From the NCBI RefSeq assembly GCF_000473265.1, contig NZ_KI421511.1, positions 493,980 through 557,979 on the forward strand: a DNA stretch of 64,000 bases. Reading direction: 5' to 3'. Positions 35,512 through 45,662 of this stretch are shown in pieces (the first letter of the stretch is position 1; the number at the start of each line of letters is the position of its first letter). The DNA comes from Amycolatopsis thermoflava N1165 (lineage in GTDB: Bacteria > Actinomycetota > Actinomycetes > Mycobacteriales > Pseudonocardiaceae). Position numbers and translations under genes: made by a program. Below the pieces are notes generated by a model, which was not told the origin of the DNA, searched no databases, and saw only the letters and a program-made list of their open reading frames with translations.

Positions 35512-35750
35512 TCCGCACTGCGGAAGAAGTTGGCATTGACCTCCGCGTAGTGGCTCCACTCGGGCGGGAGGTCGTTCTCGAAGTAGATGGCCTCGACGGG
35601 GCAGACCGGCTCGCAGGCTCCACAATCGACACAGGCGTCGGGGTCGATGTAGACCATGCGCTCGCCGACCGCGATGCAGTCGACGGGGCATTCCTCGATG
35701 CAGGCCTTGTCCTGGACGTCGGTGCAGGGCTCGGCGATCACGTAGGTCAC
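35496..35750 (-). CDS. fdxA: 7Fe-8S ferredoxin (FdxA type)
   Basis: 84 aa: MTYVIAEPCTDVQDKACIEECPVDCI supplies the 3Fe-4S cluster ligands and CVDCGACEPVCP the 4Fe-4S set. Typical actinobacterial FdxA with a C-terminal tail. Overlaps korB by ATGA, so it is the likely electron acceptor of the 2-oxoacid oxidoreductase encoded upstream. Confidence 0.92.
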   Translation of the reverse strand: MTYVIAEPCTDVQDKACIEECPVDCIAVGERMVYIDPDACVDCGACEPVCPVEAIYFENDLPPEWSHYAEVNANFFRSADQPAG

Positions 35751-36811
35751 GGGATGCTCCAGGTGTCCTTGCCGGTGAGCAGCGCCTGCAGGTCGGCCGG
35801 CTTGGCGGAGCGGGCCTGCTCGACTTGGGCGCGGGCCTGGTCGTCGTAGGTGGGGCGGGAGACCTGGCGGAAGATGCCTGTCGGCGTGTGGTTGAGGTGC
35901 TGGTCGCCGATGCGGGACAATCCGAAGGCGTACGCGGTGTCGGTGATCGTCGGGTCGTGGACGATCAGCTCGGATTCGCCGACCTCCGCCACCTTGGCGA
36001 TCTCGAAGCCGCCCCAGCGGTTCGGCACCACGCCGTACTCGGCTTCCGGGCCGAAGCGGATCGGCTCGCCCGCGCGCAGCGGGATGATCCGGTGCGCGGC
36101 TTCGTCGGAGTCCTTGAGGACGTCGAACGCGCCGTCGTTGAAGATCGGGCAGTTCTGGTAGATCTCCACCAGCGCCGAGCCGCGGTGCTGGGCCGCCGCG
36201 GTGAGCACCTCGGTCAGGCCCTTCTTGTCGGAATCCAGCGCCCGGCCGACGAACGTGGCCTCCGCGCCCAGGGCCAGCGAGATCGGGTTGAACGGCGTGT
36301 CCACCGAGCCCATCGGGGTGGACTTGGTGATCGTGCCCGGGTCGGACGTCGGCGAGTACTGGCCCTTCGTCAGGCCGTAGATCCGGTTGTTGAACAGCAG
36401 GATCTTGATGTTGACGTTGCGGCGCAGCGCGTGGATCAGGTGGTTGCCGCCGATGGACAGGGCGTCGCCGTCACCGGTGACCACCCACACCGACAGGTCC
36501 GGCCGCGTGGTCGCCAGTCCGGTCGCGATCGCGGGCGCGCGGCCGTGGATCGAGTGCATCCCGTAGGTGTTGAGGTAGTACGGGAACCGCGACGAGCAGC
36601 CGATGCCGGAGACGAACACGATGTTCTCGCGCTTCAACCCGAGCGTGGGCAGGAACGACTGCACCGTGTTGAGCACGACGTAGTCCCCGCAGCCCGGGCA
36701 CCAGCGCACTTCCTGGTCGGACTTGAAGTCCTTCGCCTTCTGGGTCTCGTCCGTGGTCGGCACCAGGTCCAGACCGCTCAGGGTGGGCAGGCCCAAGTCG
36801 GTGGCGGTCAT
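35747..36811 (-). CDS. korB: 2-oxoglutarate:ferredoxin oxidoreductase, beta subunit
   Basis: 354 aa. TPP-binding subunit with WCPGCGDYVVLNTVQ, SGIGCSSRFPYYLNTYG, HGRAPAIATGLA and VVTGDGDALSIGGNHLIHALRRN (the GDGD...N metal/TPP motif). ATG 36811 overlaps the korA stop. With KorA it converts 2-oxoglutarate and CoA to succinyl-CoA and reduced ferredoxin, which could also feed the CoA-transferase at 2296. Confidence 0.92.
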   Translation of the reverse strand: MTATDLGLPTLSGLDLVPTTDETQKAKDFKSDQEVRWCPGCGDYVVLNTVQSFLPTLGLKRENIVFVSGIGCSSRFPYYLNTYGMHSIHGRAPAIATGLATTRPDLSVWVVTGDGDALSIGGNHLIHALRRNVNIKILLFNNRIYGLTKGQYSPTSDPGTITKSTPMGSVDTPFNPISLALGAEATFVGRALDSDKKGLTEVLTAAAQHRGSALVEIYQNCPIFNDGAFDVLKDSDEAAHRIIPLRAGEPIRFGPEAEYGVVPNRWGGFEIAKVAEVGESELIVHDPTITDTAYAFGLSRIGDQHLNHTPTGIFRQVSRPTYDDQARAQVEQARSAKPADLQALLTGKDTWSIP

Positions 36812-38710
36812 CGGGTCAGCGCTCCTTCGATGATGTCGGTGAAGACGTGCTGGAGTTCCTCGGCCTTGAACGGCAGGCCGGCGACCTTCGTGTAGGAGTG
36901 CACGTCCACGAGGTACTTGGCGCGCAGCAGCAGGGCGAGCTGCCCCAGGTTCATCTCCGGCACCACCACGCGGTCGTAGCGGGCCAGTACCTCGCCCAGG
37001 TTCTTCGGGAACGGGTTGAGGTGCCGCAGGTGCGCCTGCGCGATCGGCATGCCCTGCTTGCGCACGCGGCGGGCCGCGGCGCCGATCGGGCCGAACGTCG
37101 ACCCCCAGCCTAGCGCCAGCACCCGCGCCTCGCCGGACGGGTCGTCGACCTCCAGGTCCGGCACGTCCACGCCGTCGATCTTGGCCTGCCGCAGCCGGAC
37201 CATGTGATCGTGGTTGTCCGGGTCGTAGGAGATGTTGCCCTTGCCGTCCTGCTTCTCCAGACCACCGATGCGGTGCTCCAGACCGGGCGTGCCGGGCACG
37301 GCCCACGCGCGGGCCAGCGTCTCCGGGTCGCGCACGTACGGCCAGAACTCGCCGGACCCGTCGGCCGCGTTCGGCTCCGACGCGAACTCCACCGACAGAT
37401 CAGGCAGGTCCTCGACGTTCGGGATCAGCCACGGCTCCGAGCCGTTGGCGTTCGCGCCGTCGGACAGGATCATCACCGGCGTCCGGTACTTCAACGCGAT
37501 CCGCACCGCCTCGATGGCCGCCGCGAAGCAGTCGCCGGGGGACTGCGGCGCGATGACCGGCAGCGGCGACTCGCTGTTGCGGCCGAACATCGCCTGCAGC
37601 AGGTCCGCCTGCTCGGTCTTGGTCGGCAGACCCGTCGAGGGGCCACCGCGCTGCACGTCGATCACGACCAGCGGCAGCTCCAGCATCACGCCGAGGCCGA
37701 TGGTCTCCGACTTCAGCGCCACACCCGGCCCGGACGTCGAGGTCACACCGAGCGCACCGCCATAGGAGGCGCCCCAGCGCGGCGCCGATGCCGGCGATCT
37801 CGTCCTCGGCCTGGAAGGTGATCACGCCGAAGTTCTTGTGCCGGGACAGCTCGTGCAGGATGTCCGAGGCCGGCGTGATCGGGTACGTGCCCAGCAGGAC
37901 CGGCAGCCCGGCGCGCTGCCCGGCGGCCACGATGCCGTAGGCCAGCGCCGTGTTGCCGGTGATCTGCCGGTAGGTGCCCTTGTCCAGCTTCGCCGGCGCC
38001 ACCTCGTAGGTGGTGGCGAACGACTCGGTGGTCTCGCCGTAGTTCCAGCCCGCGCGGAAGGCCAGGATGTTGGCCTCGGCGATGTCCGGCTTCTTGGCGA
38101 ACTTCTCCCGCAGGAACGCCTCGGTGCCCTCGGTCGGCCGGTGGTACATCCACGACAGCAGCCCGAGCGCGAACATGTTCTTGCACCGCTCGGCGTCCTT
38201 CTTGCCCAGCCCGGTGCCCTCCAGCGCGCCCTGGGTCAGGGTCGACATGGCGACCCGGTGCACCTGGAACGCCGACAGCGTGTCGTCCTCCAGCGGATCC
38301 GCGTCGTAGCCGACCTTGGTCAGGTTGCGCTTGGTGAACTCGTCGGTGTTGACAATGATCGTGCCGCCGTTGGGAACATCACGCAGGTTCGCCTTCAACG
38401 CGGCGGGGTTCATCACGACGAGGACGTCGGGGCGGTCGCCGGGGGTCAGGATGTCGTAGTCGGCGAAGTGCACCTGGAACGACGAGACGCCCGGGATCGT
38501 GCCCTGTGGCGCCCGGATCTCGGCGGGGAAGTTCGGCAGGGTGGCCAGGTCGTTGCCGAAGGCCGCGGCCTCCGAGGTGAAGCGGTCGCCGGTGAGCTGC
38601 ATACCGTCGCCGGAGTCACCCGCGAACCGGATGACCACGCGGTCCAGCTTGGCGACTTCAGTGGGCCGGCTCGCCGACAGCACACCGTTGCCGTTCGTGC
38701 TCGTGCTCAT
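36808..38710 (-). pseudogene. korA: 2-oxoglutarate:ferredoxin oxidoreductase, alpha subunit, one frameshift
   Basis: The alpha/gamma fusion subunit is split over two frames. From ATG 38710 (or GTG 38737): VVIRFAGDSGDGMQLTGDRFT (gamma part) to AEDEIAGIGAALG; then in the other frame TSTSGPGVALKSETIGLGVMLELPLVVIDVQRG and on to the normal C-terminus. The shift maps to a run of four C (plus strand 37772-37775); one base fewer restores GAALGASYGGALGVTSTSGPG. All expected domains are present (~630 aa), so a sequencing indel is as likely as a real mutation. Confidence 0.8.
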
Positions 38711-38746
38711 GGAAGAAGAGGACCACGAACCGGTCACCCGTGGCAG

Positions 38747-38762
38747 GAGTAGTCGCTACCGC
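38747..38762 (+). promoter_or_regulatory. conserved AGTAGT-type motif, copy 3
   Basis: GAGTAGTCGCTACCGC with palindromic core GTAG-TCG-CTAC, 36 bp upstream of the korA ATG. Extended match to the copy before the ferredoxin/P450 operon. Confidence 0.38.
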
Positions 38763-38803
38763 ATTCGGGCTTGCCGCGGCCCACCCGGGTCGCGGCGGTC
38801 GCG

Positions 38804-39747
38804 CTACGACTTGTGGAACAACGGCGGGATGACGGCCAGCTCGGCGCCGGTGTCACTGGGGGCGAGGAACTCGCCGAGCGCCATGATCCGGTCGCCGTGC
38901 TGTTGCAGGTCCTCCATGGTGTGGTCCGGGTTGAAGTACCCTTCGCCGACCACGAACGCGACCCGTGCCACCTTGCCCGACGAGGTGCTGAAGATCTGCC
39001 CGGTGACCGTGGTGTCGGGGTGGCTGAGCCACAACACGGTCGGTGACACGATCGAGGGCGGGCCCATCGGGACGCGCCCGCTGCGCAGATCGTCCTGCCA
39101 GCTTTCCAGTTCGATCTCGGATCCGCCGAAGAACGCGTCCTGGTTCATCCGCGTGATGGCCATCGGCGCGATCGCGTTGACCACGATTCCGTGGTCGGCC
39201 CCTTCCAGGGCGAGGTTCTTGGTCAGGGCCGCGACGGCGAGTTTGGCGCTGCCATAGTGGCTCAGTGTCGGTGAACCGGCGAAACCCGCGTTGGAGGTGG
39301 TGTTCACGATGCGGCCACCGCCCTGGCGCTTGAACAGCGGCCAGACGGCTTTGCACATGTGGTACGCGCCGTCGAGGGTGACGGCGAACATGCGGTCCCA
39401 CTGCTCGTCGGTGAGGTCCTCGAACGCGGCGTAGGAGATGATGCCGGCGTCGTTGACGAGGATGTCGACGCGTCCGAACTCCCGCACCGCGGTGTCGATC
39501 ACCGCAGCGGCGCCGTCGGCGTCGGCGACGCTGTGCGTGTCAGCCACGGCTTTCGCGCCGAGCGCGGTGATCTCGTCGACGACGGTCTGGGCTCGAGACG
39601 CCGTTGCCGTCGCCGTCGGAGGTGACGCCGAGGTCGTTCACCACGACGTGGGCGCCCCGCCGGGCGAACTCCAGCGCGTGTTCGCGGCCCAGGCCGCGTC
39701 CCGCGCCACACGACGACACGGTCCTGGAACGATTGTGGTTCGGTCAT
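38804..39747 (-). pseudogene. SDR (MFE2-like), two frameshifts in the N-terminal third
   Basis: ATG 39747 (MTEPQSFQDRVVV) loses frame at about 39707, where GTG-ACT-GGC seems shortened to GTG-T-GGC. It continues as GAGRGLGREHALEFARRGAHVVVNDLG, then shifts again near 39593 before VADTHSVAD. From there it is intact: DILVNDAG, NTTSNAGF, HYGSAKLAV (catalytic Tyr/Lys). About 310 aa when repaired. Related to the SDR at 26606. Either decayed or affected by sequence indels. Confidence 0.7.
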
Positions 39748-39789
39748 GGGCACTCCTCGTCGATGTGCTTCGGATACCGCGTGGACGTT

Positions 39790-40592
39790 TCAGGCGAAGT
39801 GGGGACCGGCCTCGAGCCAGTCCCTCCTGGCCGCTGGGGAGACTCGGAGGTACGCCGCGAGGGCGGGCGCCGAGTCTGCGCCCAGTTTCGCGCCGTACGC
39901 GCAGTCCGCCTCCTGGTCGAGTGCGGCGCGCAGGGGCAGGTCCGCACCGCGGTGCACCAGTCTCTTGGCCATCGCCACGGCCGTTCGCGGCATGGCCGCG
40001 ATGCGGTGCGCGTGAGCCAAGGCGGCGGCGACGGCGTCGTCGGCGAGTTCGTCGATCAGCCCCAGTTCGTGTGCCTCGGCGGGCGGGACCGGTCGTGCCG
40101 ACAGACCGTGCAACAGCGCCCGGCCGGTTCCAGCGAGGCGGGCCATGCGGGTGAGGCCGCCGGCCCCCGGCACGATGCCCAGGCGTACTTCGATCAGCCC
40201 GTACCGGTGGTCGCCGCGTTCGCCGATGCGGGCGTCGGCGGCCAGTGCCAGCTCGAACCCCCATCCCATCGCGTCCCCGTTGAGGGCGGCGATCACGGGA
40301 AAGGGAAGGGTGTGCAGTCGCAGCGTGAGGGCCTGCGCGACCGTGCTGCGACAGGCGCGGTCACCGGATCCATCACACGCTGTCCATTGAGGACCTCGTC
40401 GGCGTCGAAGTGTGTGATGAACCGTCCGGGGACGCCCCCGGCCAGCACGAGCGCGCCGATGCCCTCGGCCTCACAGCGGTCCAGGAGTGCGGACAGGCCG
40501 GCGAGCCCGGCGTCGGTGAAGTAGCTCATCGGGGGTCGTGACCACCGGGCCAGGACCACCTGTCCGTACCGCTCCTCGGTCCAGCTCCCCAC
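39790..40592 (-). pseudogene. enoyl-CoA hydratase/isomerase, one frameshift
   Basis: The N-terminal part (from about GTG 40592, ERYGQVVLARWSRPP, ALVLAGGVPGRFITHFD) and the C-terminal part (LHTLPFPVIAALNGDAMGWGFELALAADARI, IEVRLGIVPGAGGLTRMARL) are in different frames, with the break around 40365. The retained Glu in IEVRLG is the usual first catalytic acid. It lies 42 bp upstream of the broken SDR, in the same direction, so the pair was probably one operon. The island's left boundary begins just upstream. Confidence 0.68.
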
Positions 40593-40688
40593 GCCTTTTA
40601 GGGGCACCCGTCCCAGCTGCGGCTTGATCACATAGCCCTCGATGCCCTGGCTCGCAGGTCGTTCGCCGAACCATCTGTCCCGGGCCTG

Positions 40689-42130
40689 GTGCTCGTCGTT
40701 GATCCACTCGGCCGCCTGCAGCTGTCGACCAGGGCGGGCGTGCTCGGGTTCGCCCCGCACAAATCCTCCGGACCGGTCATGCGGGAACGGGCACGCCGAC
40801 GCGCCGCCGACGCCGCTGCCTGGCCGGTGTCACCGCATCTGATCGACCCCGACCAGCAGACTCTGTTCACGCTCGATCGAGACTGGAGCGCCATTCGGGG
40901 ACTGACCGCTGCCGAACTTCCGGCCCTCACCGACGATGCCCACGCCGTGCTCGCCGAACTCACCGCCGCCGCACCGGAGACCGGTCCCGGCGTGGTGCCC
41001 CGAGGCGCTCCGGTGCTGCGCGCCTTGCTGGCCTGGATCGGCGCCCGAGCCCCGTTTCGCGAGCGTGACGTGCGCGCCCTGGCCGCCCGCCTCACCGCGC
41101 CCTCGACCCACCGCTTGCTCGATTTCCTCCACCAGCGTAGCCTTCTGGAACTCGATGATCCCGCCACGCCACGCCCGGAAAGCCGGCGGCCCCGTCGCAG
41201 CGGCGTGGCCGACCTGGACACCGAACGCAGCAACCGGCACCTCCAGAACGCCATCGCGGCCGTGCTCGACACGCTGCCGGAGGTGATGGCCGGTCACCTC
41301 CGTGCCTGGGTCGAGGTTCTGCGCGGCGAGGGACGCCGCCGCCACAAAGCCGTTGGCTACGAACGGATCCGCCGCTACCTCCACATCGTCCTGCCCGTCC
41401 TGCCCGTCCTGCGTGCCTGGGCGGCCGCTGGACTGGACCTGCGGGAGATCACCGACGCCGAGATCCGCGACCAGCTCGGCAAGCGCCAAGGCAGTCGTGC
41501 CCGCGACCTGCACCATGTTCTGCGCACGCTCTTCACCGCCCTCAAGCAGGAACGGCTCATCTTCTACAACCCCATGGCCGGGACCTCGCTGACCACCCCC
41601 ATACGAGTGCCCGTTCCGCTGCCCAGCGACCGGTTACGCGGGCTGCTCGACGGCCTCGATGGGCTCCCGCGCCCGGCTGGTGATCGCTCTGGTCGGCATC
41701 CACGGCCTGCGCCCGGTCGAGGTCACCCACCTCCAGATCGACGACTTCGACCTCACCCGCCTGATCATCCGTGTTCCACGCTGCGAGCACACCCACACCG
41801 TCTACCTCGACACCTTAACCGCCGACCTGGCCACCGCGTGGCTGACCGAGCGACACCTCCGCTGGCCCACCTCCAACCCCCACTTGTTCATCACCAGCCA
41901 AACCGCCCACCACCCCGCGCAACCGCCCCTGAGCTACACGGGACTCCGAGCCGCCTTCGACCAGATCGGCATTCTCCCCAGGCAGCTGTGGTCCGACCGC
42001 ATCCTCCACGAAGCGCAACACACCGCCGACCCCATCCACCTCATCCGCCTGTTCGGCATCCACCCCGCACACCGCCGTGAAATACATCCACGCGGCCCAC
42101 CCCGACAAAGCGCTGCCCCGGATCCGTTAA
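40689..42130 (+). pseudogene. tyrosine recombinase/integrase, frameshifted twice
   Basis: The N-terminal and core-binding part runs from about 40689 to 41660 (RERDVRALAARL, LHHVLRTLFTALKQERLIFYNP). The catalytic part continues in a second frame (ARLVIALVGIHGLRPVEVTHLQ with the first catalytic Arg), and the last stretch in a third (TAVKYIHAAHPDKALPRIR, ending TAA 42130). The 5' end is also uncertain. Two shifts (about 41665 and 42065) make it inactive as read. It marks the left end of the mobile island. Confidence 0.62.
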
Positions 42131-42176
42131 TAACCATCCATGGTGGACGAGGACGGTGATGGCGCACAGCCGTTGG

Positions 42177-42443
42177 CTAGTTCCAGCCTCGAAGCTGGTA
42201 GTAGCGTTCACGCGGCTCCGCGGTAAGCGGGTTGATCCCGTTCTTGACGCACCAGGCGACGTGGAAGGTCGCGCCGATCAGCGGAAGCCCGGCGATCCAC
42301 ACCCGGCCGACCACACCGAGGACCGCCAGATACACCAGCCACCGCGCCATCCGCGTCCACACCGGAGCCTTGGCCTCGAAATGCCCGAACAATGGCGACA
42401 GCACCGCGATCACCACGGCCGCGACCATCCACTCCCATTCCAC
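42177..42443 (-). CDS. small membrane protein of the metal-resistance operon
   Basis: 88 aa from GTG 42443 with ribosome site GGAAAGGAAGG. Two to three hydrophobic segments (WMVAAVVIAVLSPLFGHF and the stretch beginning WLVYLAVLGVVGRVWIAGLP). No family recognised. It lies 23 bp downstream of the cation transporter in the same orientation and is probably cotranscribed with it. Confidence 0.6.
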   Translation of the reverse strand: MEWEWMVAAVVIAVLSPLFGHFEAKAPVWTRMARWLVYLAVLGVVGRVWIAGLPLIGATFHVAWCVKNGINPLTAEPRERYYQLRGWN

Positions 42444-42466
42444 GAATAGGCCTTCCTTTCCAGAGT

Positions 42467-43177
42467 TCAGCAGCAGTGCTCGCCGCGCCAGGCTTCGCGG
42501 CCTTCCTTGACCGCGACAGCGGCAATCACCAGCCCGACCACCGGGTCGGCCCACCACCAGCCGAACAGCAAGTTCAGCAACAGCCCGACCAGCAGCACGC
42601 CGGACAAGTACGTGCACAGCAGGGTCTGCTTCGAATCCGCGACCGCACTGGCCGACCCCAGCTCCCGCCCGGCACGCCGCTGCGCATAGGACAACACCGG
42701 CATGACCACCAGCGACACCCCGGCCAGCACAATCCCGGCCGGGGAATGCCCAGCGGATTCCGCCCCCAGCAGGCTGCGGACGGATTCGACCGTGACATAG
42801 ACCGCCAGCGCGAAAAACGACACCGCGATCACCTTCAACGCCGCCCGCTCACGAGCCTCGGGATCCCTGCCGGAAAACTGCCAGGCCACCGCGGCTGCCG
42901 AGGCGACCTCGACCACCGAGTCCAGCCCGAACCCCACCAACGCGGTCGACGACGCGACCGTCCCCGCCGAGATCGCCACGACTGCCTCGACGACGTTGTA
43001 TGTGATCGTCCCGGCGACCAGCAGCCGCACCCGCCGCGACAGCACCGCCCGGCGGTCCGCATCGACCGGCGAAGTCTCCGCGGACGTGCAGCAACCGTCC
43101 GTGCAACCGCCGTCCCGCGCATGGGGCGGTGCGGTCCTCAGCGGCAGCTCGAACCGCCGGCCAGCGTTCTCGCTCAT
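42467..43177 (-). CDS. cation transporter, CDF-like
   Basis: 236 aa. The cysteine-rich N-terminus DGGCTDGCCTSAE and C-terminal GEHCC could bind soft metals. The membrane part carries GFGLDSVVEVASAAAVAW (the CDF-type GxxxDS..E motif) and ADPVVGLVIAAVAVKEGREAW. Likely exports a divalent metal such as Cd, Pb or Zn. The start overlaps the stop of the CmtR-like regulator, so one operon. Confidence 0.8.
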   Translation of the reverse strand: MSENAGRRFELPLRTAPPHARDGGCTDGCCTSAETSPVDADRRAVLSRRVRLLVAGTITYNVVEAVVAISAGTVASSTALVGFGLDSVVEVASAAAVAWQFSGRDPEARERAALKVIAVSFFALAVYVTVESVRSLLGAESAGHSPAGIVLAGVSLVVMPVLSYAQRRAGRELGSASAVADSKQTLLCTYLSGVLLVGLLLNLLFGWWWADPVVGLVIAAVAVKEGREAWRGEHCC

Positions 43178-43551
43178 CAGACCACTTCCACCGAGTCGTC
43201 CACGGTGTCCGCCGCTTCCGTCGCGGCGACCGGCTCGTCGTCGACACAGCGCTGCGCGGTGTCCACCGCGAGCACCACCTGCACCAACTCGCCCAGCGCA
43301 CGAGCCAGATGCGCATCCGCCAGGGCATAACGAACCTGGCGCCCCTCATAGGTCGCCACCACCAGCCCACAGCCCCGCAGACACGCCAGATGATTCGACA
43401 CATTCGAGCGGGTCAGCCCGAGCTGAGCAGCCAACCGGCCCGGGTAGCTCACCCCGTCCAGCAGCGCGACCAGGATCCGGCAGCGGGTCGGGTCAGCCAA
43501 CGCCCGCCCCAACCGAGCCAGCGCCGACTCCCGCGTCTCACACGTCAGCAT
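43177..43551 (-). CDS. cmtR: CmtR-like ArsR/SmtB metal sensor (Cd/Pb)
   Basis: 124 aa, strikingly similar to Mycobacterium tuberculosis CmtR over its whole HTH: MLTCETRESALARLGRALAD, TRCRILVALLDGV, GLTRSNVSNHLACLRGCGLV. The known Cd/Pb ligands Cys57, Cys61 and Cys102 are all present at the same positions (LACLRGC, AQRC). It should repress its operon until Cd(II) or Pb(II) binds. The gene begins close to the broken end of an IS256 transposase, so its original promoter may have been altered. It is intact while most neighbours are decayed. Confidence 0.9.
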   Translation of the reverse strand: MLTCETRESALARLGRALADPTRCRILVALLDGVSYPGRLAAQLGLTRSNVSNHLACLRGCGLVVATYEGRQVRYALADAHLARALGELVQVVLAVDTAQRCVDDEPVAATEAADTVDDSVEVV

Positions 43552-43659
43552 GACCAGAACAGTACAGCGACAGCTGACATAACAGCAAGGGCTGAACAAT
43601 CCACTCGGCCGACGATGTCCCCGCACAACAGCCCAGACAAGCCACCTGAGCGACGAGGG

Positions 43660-44669
43660 GGGTTGGTGGACCAGATCTTCTTCCAGTGCGCGGTGGGGAA
43701 CGAGGCGAACGCGAGCAGGTCCTCGGTGGCGTCGCGCAGCATCGACTCCACCTTCGACGACTGCCGGCCGAGCATTTCGGCGATGACACCGAGCTGTTCA
43801 CGGACGTGCGCGGCGTCGGGCTGGGCGAAGATCGTGCGGATCGCCGCTGCCACCATCTCGGAGCTGCCTTTGGGGACCTGGGCCAGCACATTGCGCAGGA
43901 AATGCACCCGGCAACGCTGCCAGGCGGCGCCGAGCAACACCGCGGAGATGGCCTGTTTCAGCCCGGTGTGGGCATCGGAGATGACCAGCTGCACCCCGCC
44001 CAGGCCGCGGGCCTTGAGCGAACGGAGGAACGCCGTCCAGAACGCCCCGTCCTCGGAGTCACCGACGGCGAAGCCGAGGACCTCGCGCCACCCGTCGGCC
44101 CGGACCCCGGTGGCGATCACCACCGCCTGGGACACCACGCGGTGGTTGACCCGGGTCTTGCAGTAGGTGGTGTCAAGGAACACGTAGGGAAAATGTTGCT
44201 CACCCAGCGATCGGTCCCGGAATGCGCCGACCTCGGTGTCCAGATCAGCGCAGATCCTCGATACCTCGGACTTGGAGATGCCGGTGTCCGCACCCAAGGC
44301 TTTCACCAGATCGTCGACCTTGCGGGTGGACACCCCGTGCAGGTAGGCCTCCATCACCACCGCGAACAACGCCTGATCCACCCGTCGCCGACGCTCCAAC
44401 AACGACGGGAAGAACGACCCGGTGCGCAGCTTCGGGATCCGCAACTCCAGATCCCCAGCCGTGGTCGACAGCGTGCGGGTCCGGTGGCCATTGCGCTGGG
44501 CGGTGCGGCTCTCGGTGCGCTCGTGCAGGCCAGCGCCGATCGCCTCGGTGAGCTCGGCCTCGATCAGCGCCTGATAGATCGTCTCCGCCGCCTGACGGAC
44601 ACGATCACCAACATCGGCGACCTTGAGTGCATCGAGTACTTCAAGCAGGGCAGACTGGTCCAGGGCCAT
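43660..44669 (-). mobile_element. IS256-family (Mutator) transposase, 3'-truncated
   Basis: From ATG 44669 the protein reads as an IS256-family transposase (ALDQSALLEVLDALKVADV, NGHRTRTLSTTAGDLELRIPKLR, YVFLDTTYCKTRVNHRVVS with the first catalytic Asp, QLVISDAHTGLKQAI with the second). It ends abruptly after HWKKIWSTNP at about 43665. The expected continuation with the third catalytic acid (ERxNxExRRR) and the right terminal repeat are missing. The frame runs on into the cmtR upstream region. A dead copy. Confidence 0.82.
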
Positions 44670-44859
44670 CGCGTGACGCCTCTCCACGGGTTCCTTGGCG
44701 GGTTCCTGCAGAGACTCACGCGATGGCCCCCTCCACGCGCTCAGCCACGCCGAACAAGACCCAGACTTACACCACCAGCGGGGACATGGCCGCACCAGAT
44801 TCTGCGAACCCGTGCGCTTCCGCGTTCGACGTTCTCGCGGTTGGGCGGCGCGACCTTCG

Positions 44860-45644
44860 GCCCTTCACGTACGTGGAGCGCCGGGCGGAGCTGACAGGTT
44901 GCTGCCGGAGCCGCGGCCGTATCTGCAGCGCCAGGCCACCCGCGAAGGTCAGCTGCATATACCGGCCGACATCCGGGCCGAACTCGCGCACGAACACCAG
45001 GCACCCCCGGTAGAGACCGCCTTGCCGGTGGACGGGCAGGCGATCGCGTCCGCAGCGCGCGCATGGGCCCGGCGGGTAGCGGTCGCTGTCGTCGCGCCAG
45101 CAAGCGCAGCCGCGGCAGCGGCGTCGGGTGATTCCCCAGCTGTGGCAGTCCTCGCAGCCGTGCACCGGGCGAGCTCGAGCCGGGGCCAGGCGGTGGGGTG
45201 CAGGCGTGGCCAGGCGCGGCCGTAGCAGTTACGCCGCGGCGCAGGCAGCAGGCTCAACTGCCCGGGCAGGGCCGCGGGGAGAAACCGCGGATCGTCCTGC
45301 GCCTGCCGGAACACGGCAGGGGTGAGGGCGGGAGCCGGGTCCCGCCGCGACTTCCGCGGGAGGCTGTAAGCCTCGTGGAGCCCGAGCCCGACGAGGTGCA
45401 GCCGCAACTGCCGGGCGAACGGCAGGATCACCTCGCGGCCGGCGTGCAGCTCGGTGCGGGCCGCGATCGCGCACCCGCGACACAGCCCATCGCCGTCGGC
45501 CGACAGCTCCCGCAGGCAGCCCCGGCACCCTTGCCGGGCAGAGTGCTGCCGCTGCCAGGACCGGCATCCCTCGCACTGACCGTCGCTGCCGACATCCACA
45601 GGCCCCCAGACCAGACACACATCGCATTGCCGCGCCTGCCGCAC
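44860..45644 (-). pseudogene. cysteine-rich zinc-ribbon protein, frameshifted
   Basis: Repeated Cys motifs in the first half (RQCDVCLVWGPVDVG, CEGCRSWQR, GCRGCLREL, LCRGC) and again in another frame after about 45165 (HGCEDCHSWG, CRGCACWRD, GPCARCGRD). Such repeated CxxC ribbons occur at the N-terminus of actinomycete integrase-like proteins. The sequence needs one frameshift and has no clear end before the IS256 element. Confidence in identity is low. Confidence 0.4.
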
Positions 45645-45662
45645 CGATGCCGCCCTGCCCCG

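Noticed and set aside
33418-35691. 757-codon minus-strand frame opposite the LAL regulator
   Set aside because: The plus strand carries Walker motifs and a LuxR HTH; the minus frame has no recognisable domain.
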